Assembly: GCF_040047665.1 (NCBI RefSeq)
Contig: NZ_CP157355.1
Coordinates: forward strand, 1,488,001 to 1,552,000
From: Chitinibacter sp. FCG-7
GTDB lineage: Bacteria; Pseudomonadota; Gammaproteobacteria; Burkholderiales; Chitinibacteraceae
Direction: 5' to 3'
Length of the DNA: 64,000 nt
Part shown: positions 60,416 to 64,000 of the stretch, piece after piece
How the letters are laid out: the number at the start of each line of letters is the position of its first letter
How positions within the stretch are numbered: the stretch's first letter is position 1
Notes under the pieces: generated by a model
The model's input: only the letters and a program-made list of their open reading frames with translations
What the model was told of the DNA's origin: nothing
Database searches by the model: none
Position numbers and translations under genes: made by a program

Positions 60416-61513
60416 TTAGCGGATTTGATTAATCAAAGTGGCGCCCTGCGTCACGACGCGGCTGCCCGGTTTGAGCTGTGTGACGAGCACAGTTTTGCCA
60501 TCGACCGGAATCGGCGTGACAGGCACCGCGCGGAAAACGAGCGCACTGTCGTGCAGCCAAACCACAGATTCATTCGCTGAGTTTTTGACGACGCTGCTGG
60601 CCGGTAAACGAATGCCCTTGGTTTGTTCGCGCGTCTGCACGACCAATTTGACGGTTTGCCCCAGCGCGAGTGACGTAGCTTCGGTAGGTGCAAACAAGAG
60701 TGGTAATGCGCCATCCCGCAATACGCTCGCACCACCTAAATAGCGCAGCGATACCCCTGAAATGAGGCGCTAGCGATATTGCCGACTAAGGCCGGATCGT
60801 AGGCCAGCGCTTCAATCAGCATGCTTTTGGGCTCAACAATTTCGAATAACACTGCGCTGGAATCAACGACCTGCCCATTGATCGCATTGCTGGCCGCTAA
60901 TACGCCCGACACTGGTGCGCGCAAAGCTTCACCATCACTGGCTTTGGCGAGCGCAGCAAAGCGAGCGCGTAGCCCATCCAGCTCGGCTTGTGCCGCCTGA
61001 ATTTCCTTTCGCGGCACGCTATTGGAGAGTTCGTTCAGGCGCGCAGCAGTTTGCTCTGCTAATTTCAGTTTGCTGCGTGTTTTGGCCAACTCAGCCTGCT
61101 GTTGCGCCAATTCGTATGAACTGGCAGCGGGTTTCACCCAAGCCAGAACTTGCCCCTGACTCACTTTGCTGCCCAGCAAAGGCAAGCCCCCTGCGGGGCG
61201 CTAATGCGACCGCCACTACTGGCCTGCACTCGGCCTCCGCGATTGGGGTCCATCACAACATGACCATTAAGCTCAATTGCGCGTGCAGCAGTGCCTTCAC
61301 TTGCAAGCAATGTACGAATTTCCAGGCGATGTTGCGCCGTTTTGGGCAGCAGTACGCGACCATCGGGCAGACGCTGTGGCTTGTCACTGTTCGTTGTTGC
61401 GACGACAGGTGCTGCACCGTGATCTTCATCGCCATGCGCCCATAGCGAACCGCTCGTTGACGCCAAAAGAGCTAGGCCAATGAGATTGATTTTAAGAATT
61501 TTTTACGCGACAT
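60416..61513 (-). pseudogene. Periplasmic adaptor of the CzcA-like pump, three frameshifts
   Basis: Three frames rejoin into an adaptor of about 365 residues. The start MSRKK at 61513 leads (after one A is restored in the A6 run, T-run at 61499-61504 on the plus strand) to a signal sequence and the His/Asp motif SLWAHGDEDHGAAP. The barrel-sandwich region continues in the next frame (GLPLLGSKVSQGQVLAWVKPAASSYELAQQQAEL) and the beta-barrel (LGQTVKLVVQTREQTKGIRLPASSVVKN) in the third. It links the CzcA-like pump to the outer-membrane factor. Its start overlaps the upstream stop by TAATG. Confidence 0.8.
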
Positions 61514-62083
61514 TATGCTTTGACTCCCGTAACTCCTGAAGATTGACCACTTGAACGACGCTGACGAATAACGATGAACGCCAGTGCAGCGATGCCTGCC
61601 AGACCACCACCGAGCCACCACCTAACCGTTCCCGATGTAGAAGCATGCTCTTCAGTCAGAACGGGTTTAGCGACCTTCAGCGTGGTTTCAAGCAAATCAG
61701 ATTGCTCGCCAACAATTACGGTAAAAACGAGGGCATATTCACCAACCCCAGCTAAAGCAGGCAATTTGGCGCTATACTCTCCAGGGGCAATAGACTTGAA
61801 TTCTCGCTTTAATAGCGCCACTCTCAACTTCAATCTGCGCCTTCTCAACCGGCGAATTGTCGCGATAGCGATCTAAATAAACCTGCAGCGTATTGCCTTT
61901 CATTTGTGCCAAAAGCTCAAAATCTTCCGATTTGGCTTCGGCAGTAGGCATGCCGGTCGAGCTCACAGCGGCAGGTTTTGCACCGCCGCTATGGTCTTCA
62001 TCACCATGGGCAAAGGCTGGGCTGGTACTCATGAAACACATCCCACTCAACATGAGTGATAACAGTAATTTTTTGGGGATCAT
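61513..62083 (-). pseudogene. His-rich exported accessory protein with C-terminal membrane helix, one frameshift
   Basis: Two frames join into a protein of about 190 residues: signal peptide (MIPKKLLLSLMLSGMCFMSTSPAFA), the metal-type motif HGDEDHSGGA, a beta-rich domain (DFELLAQMKGNTLQVYLDRYRDNSPVEKAQIEV; APGEYSAKLPALAGVGEYALVFTVIVGEQSDLLETTL) and a C-terminal helix (WWLGGGLAGIAALAFIVI) with a basic tail. The HGDEDH motif is also in the adjacent adaptor. It overlaps the outer-membrane factor gene by ATGA. The function is unknown; it may deliver or sense the metal. Confidence 0.6.
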
Positions 62084-63261
62084 GGCAAGATTCCTGCGGC
62101 TTGATTCATTCGGGAAATGGCGCGATCGACAGCGAGACGCGTGCGGGCCTGCTCGGATTCGGCAGCAAAACGGTCTTGCAGGCTTTTAAGCTGCGTTGTC
62201 AGATCGAATTGACCCATGCGAAAGCCTTTCTCTATCCATTGCGCACGCTCATTGGCCAATTGCAATTGTTCGGCGGCAATGTCTTGTTCGGCACGGCTTT
62301 GTGCCAGCTCAGACTGCGCTGCTTTCAAAGCATTGGTCACCTGCTGCTTTTCAAGATCTAGCTGGGTTTGTGCTTGAATCAGTGCTGCGTTGGCCGCAGC
62401 AATACGTGGCCGATTTCTGGCTTCAGAGCCAAATGGGATTTTGATGCCCACTTTCACACGACCGCGATAGGGCTCGTCGGAGGCGTCTTTTTCCGAGGTG
62501 TACGTCAGTGCGACTTCGGACGCATTGCGTGTATCACCTGCCGCCTGTTGTAGCTTGGCTTGTGCGCTCTTGGCATTGAGATCAAGGCTGGCTAACTGTG
62601 GATGCTCACCAGCGCGTTCTTGCAAAACCTCTGCATGTTCCGGTAGAGCTACACCACGGCTGAGTAAGGCAAAGCTTTGCTGTGCGCGTTCGAACGCAAG
62701 CTGAGCAATCCCGACTTCTTTCTTGGCTTGCAACACGGCAATTTTGCTTTGTCTGTCATCTGTCGGAGCCAAATCACCGGATTTAATTCGGCGGTTCACA
62801 TCGATGGCGATTTCTTGCTCGGCAGCCAATTTCCGCTTGGCCAGATCAAAATCCAATTGGGCCAGCCGAGCGTCCCACCAAGCTTCGCGAAGCACTCCCG
62901 CCAAGCTCAGGCGAGCGAGTATAGATTCGCCAGTGAAAGCGGCTTGTTCGGCCAGTGCCACATTGGTAGCGCGTTCACGCTGACCATAAGTCCAAACAGA
63001 CGTAGATAGTTCCACTTCCCATTCGCGGCGGCCAGTATTGTCATTAAGTTGATCGGTCGTATGAGAAAACCCAATACTGGGCGGTTCGGGTGTCCAGGCT
63101 TGGCTCGCTTGAATGTCGGCACTATAGCGCTCGTTTTGTGCATTTTGCGCAGCTGCGTGTACTGACCAGGCTTGATCGAGTGCTTCGCGCAGGGTTGCGG
63201 CTTGCGAATTGGCGAGCACAAACAGGCTGGCCAGTATGCAAGCTGTCTTAACAGCAGACAT
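62080..63261 (-). CDS. TolC/CzcC-family outer-membrane efflux protein
   Basis: The intact protein of about 393 residues has a signal peptide (MSAVKTACILASLFVLANSQA) and the OEP fold: ATLREALDQAWSVHAAAQNAQ, two long coiled-coil helices (KKEVGIAQLAFERAQQSFALL; AQTQLDLEKQQVTNALKAAQ) and the ending YGQ-like WIEKGFRMGQFDLTTQLKSLQDRF. It forms the outer-membrane channel for the CzcA-like pump. The start at 63261 is chosen at the signal peptide; the frame from 63378 adds 39 unrelated residues. Confidence 0.88.
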   Translation of the reverse strand: MSAVKTACILASLFVLANSQAATLREALDQAWSVHAAAQNAQNERYSADIQASQAWTPEPPSIGFSHTTDQLNDNTGRREWEVELSTSVWTYGQRERATNVALAEQAAFTGESILARLSLAGVLREAWWDARLAQLDFDLAKRKLAAEQEIAIDVNRRIKSGDLAPTDDRQSKIAVLQAKKEVGIAQLAFERAQQSFALLSRGVALPEHAEVLQERAGEHPQLASLDLNAKSAQAKLQQAAGDTRNASEVALTYTSEKDASDEPYRGRVKVGIKIPFGSEARNRPRIAAANAALIQAQTQLDLEKQQVTNALKAAQSELAQSRAEQDIAAEQLQLANERAQWIEKGFRMGQFDLTTQLKSLQDRFAAESEQARTRLAVDRAISRMNQAAGILP

Positions 63262-63438
63262 GATGAATCCTTGTTGAGTGGAAAACGTATCAAGACGTTC
63301 CAGCGCAACCCGGATTGACTGCCACAAATAGCGGACAAGATTAAAAAATGCAAAATGCGCCAATAAATCTGCGGCCAACCCAAAGGCTAGCTCAGTCGCT
63401 ATTGTTTACAGCAAAGAGGAGTTAAGGTCGCGCCAGAA

Positions 63439-63795
63439 TTAGGCGCGAAAGAAAGGGGGACGTAATGGAGGGGGTGTATTCAAACTCAGCAGCACTTGCA
63501 GGGTAGCTGCATTTTGCACAGAGCGCAGCGGCGCTATCATTGTGATGTCTGCCGCCAAAGGCACCGCTGAAGTGCACGTATTGCAGTGGCTACCTTGGCT
63601 TTTTTTACTATCCGCCGAGTGATGATCCTTCACTTTCGAGTCATCGACACTACCGTGATGATCAGAACTCACAATCATTTCATTGTGATAATTCGAGTGA
63701 GTATCTTCCGCCGACGGAAATTCCTTCGCCGCAGCCACACTCAGTGACAGCGCGAATGAAATCAATATCAAAAGAAAAGTGCGGAAAATTTGCAC
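63439..63795 (-). CDS. Small exported His-rich protein, CzcI-like
   Basis: The 118-residue protein has a signal peptide (MQIFRTFLLILISFALSLSVAAA) and His/Asp/Ser-rich central part (DHHGSVDDSKVKDHHSADSKK, then SHCNTC), with a C-terminal LNTPPPLRPPFFRA. This ending and position, first gene before an RND cluster, resemble CzcI-type proteins, which modulate metal resistance. It is first in the minus-strand cluster; the promoter is in 63796-63920. Confidence 0.6.
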   Translation of the reverse strand: MQIFRTFLLILISFALSLSVAAAKEFPSAEDTHSNYHNEMIVSSDHHGSVDDSKVKDHHSADSKKSQGSHCNTCTSAVPLAADITMIAPLRSVQNAATLQVLLSLNTPPPLRPPFFRA

Positions 63796-63922
63796 GTTAA
63801 CTCACAAATAGCGGATAGACGAAGTGTAGATGAATCAGCGCAATAAAATCAACTGTAGCAGAACGCATATCGGCCACGTACTGGCAGCTGTCTTCATAAA
63901 CATAACTACCAATAAAGATCGC

Positions 63923-64000
63923 TCAGCGACTCAAAACAACAGGCACCCCTGAATCAGCTGGGTCAGGCACTATCTTTAAACTCAAACAAATCTTGGATTT
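63923..64000 (-). CDS. C-terminal fragment of an unidentified gene at the right edge
   Basis: An open minus-strand frame enters from the right edge and ends at 63923 (visible end: LKIVPDPADSGVPVVLSR). It is too short for identification. It could be chance, but it stays open across the visible 26 codons and lies in the direction of the RND cluster. Confidence 0.3.
   Translation of the reverse strand, partial: KSKICLSLKIVPDPADSGVPVVLSR

Overview
The window looks like a chromosomal segment of a betaproteobacterium, most likely a relative of Neisseriales/Chitinibacteraceae. This is inferred from protein style and gene content (long-form TrpS, RlmF, AhpC/AhpF, ClC antiporter, P4-type integrase, arsenic/lead/copper resistance blocks) and was not tested against a database.

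Layout. (1) 1-18 kb is an ordinary chromosomal backbone: the tail of a GGDEF protein, an MFS exporter, a CNNM/CorC-type membrane protein, a nucleosidase overlapping a CWC protein, rlmF, trpS, a periplasmic solute-binding protein, ahpC and ahpF, a phytase-like/GDPD lipoprotein with one frameshift, two paralogous Nudix genes around a ClC antiporter and a DapB-like reductase, and a MarR regulator. (2) At 18.1-18.3 kb two strong dyads precede a P4-type integrase (18313-19542), which marks the probable left edge of an accessory region. (3) 19.5-28.6 kb is an unusual minus-strand block. It contains an exported caspase-fold peptidase, a secreted DUF4384-like protein and a CHASE histidine kinase, joined by 4-base ATGA overlaps, with a divergent LuxR-type response regulator. 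Next to it is a seven-gene cluster of small exported, lipidated or membrane proteins of unknown function. This block is the best candidate for an undescribed system. (4) 28.9-31.5 kb holds a low-GC, diverged tyrosine-recombinase-like gene without an obvious nucleophile tyrosine, followed by 1.5 kb of AT-rich non-coding DNA with repeats and a 15-bp perfect hairpin. (5) 31.5-55.2 kb is a metal/metalloid resistance island: a copper/silver CusCBA-type system; DsbB and DsbA-like proteins; YchJ and YkgJ-type proteins; a lead/cadmium block (MerR regulator, P1B ATPase, PAP2 phosphatase, LspA) resembling pbrRABC; TauE and EamA transporters; and a large arsenic cluster (GAPDH and ArsJ divergent from ArsR, two ArsC, ACR3, an ATP-grasp-like protein, a tyrosine/dual-specificity phosphatase and ArsH). 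(6) 55.2-63.8 kb on the minus strand encodes a Tat-exported multicopper oxidase, a small periplasmic protein and a second heavy-metal RND system (CzcCBA-like) with His-rich accessory proteins.

Quality note. Nearly every gene between 32.0 and 55.2 kb, plus two genes at 60.4-62.1 kb and one at 11.4-13.9 kb, is broken by single-base indels. Many of these lie in homopolymer runs, while adjacent long genes are intact. Sequencing/assembly error is the simpler reading, so broken genes are annotated over their full reconstructed span and typed as pseudogene only because the given sequence does not translate through.

How it fits together: the island combines export of Cu/Ag, Zn/Cd/Pb and arsenic (as arsenite and as 1-arseno-3-phosphoglycerate), periplasmic disulfide and copper oxidation functions, and a separate envelope-facing kinase/caspase locus. 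No tRNA, rRNA or CRISPR array was seen.
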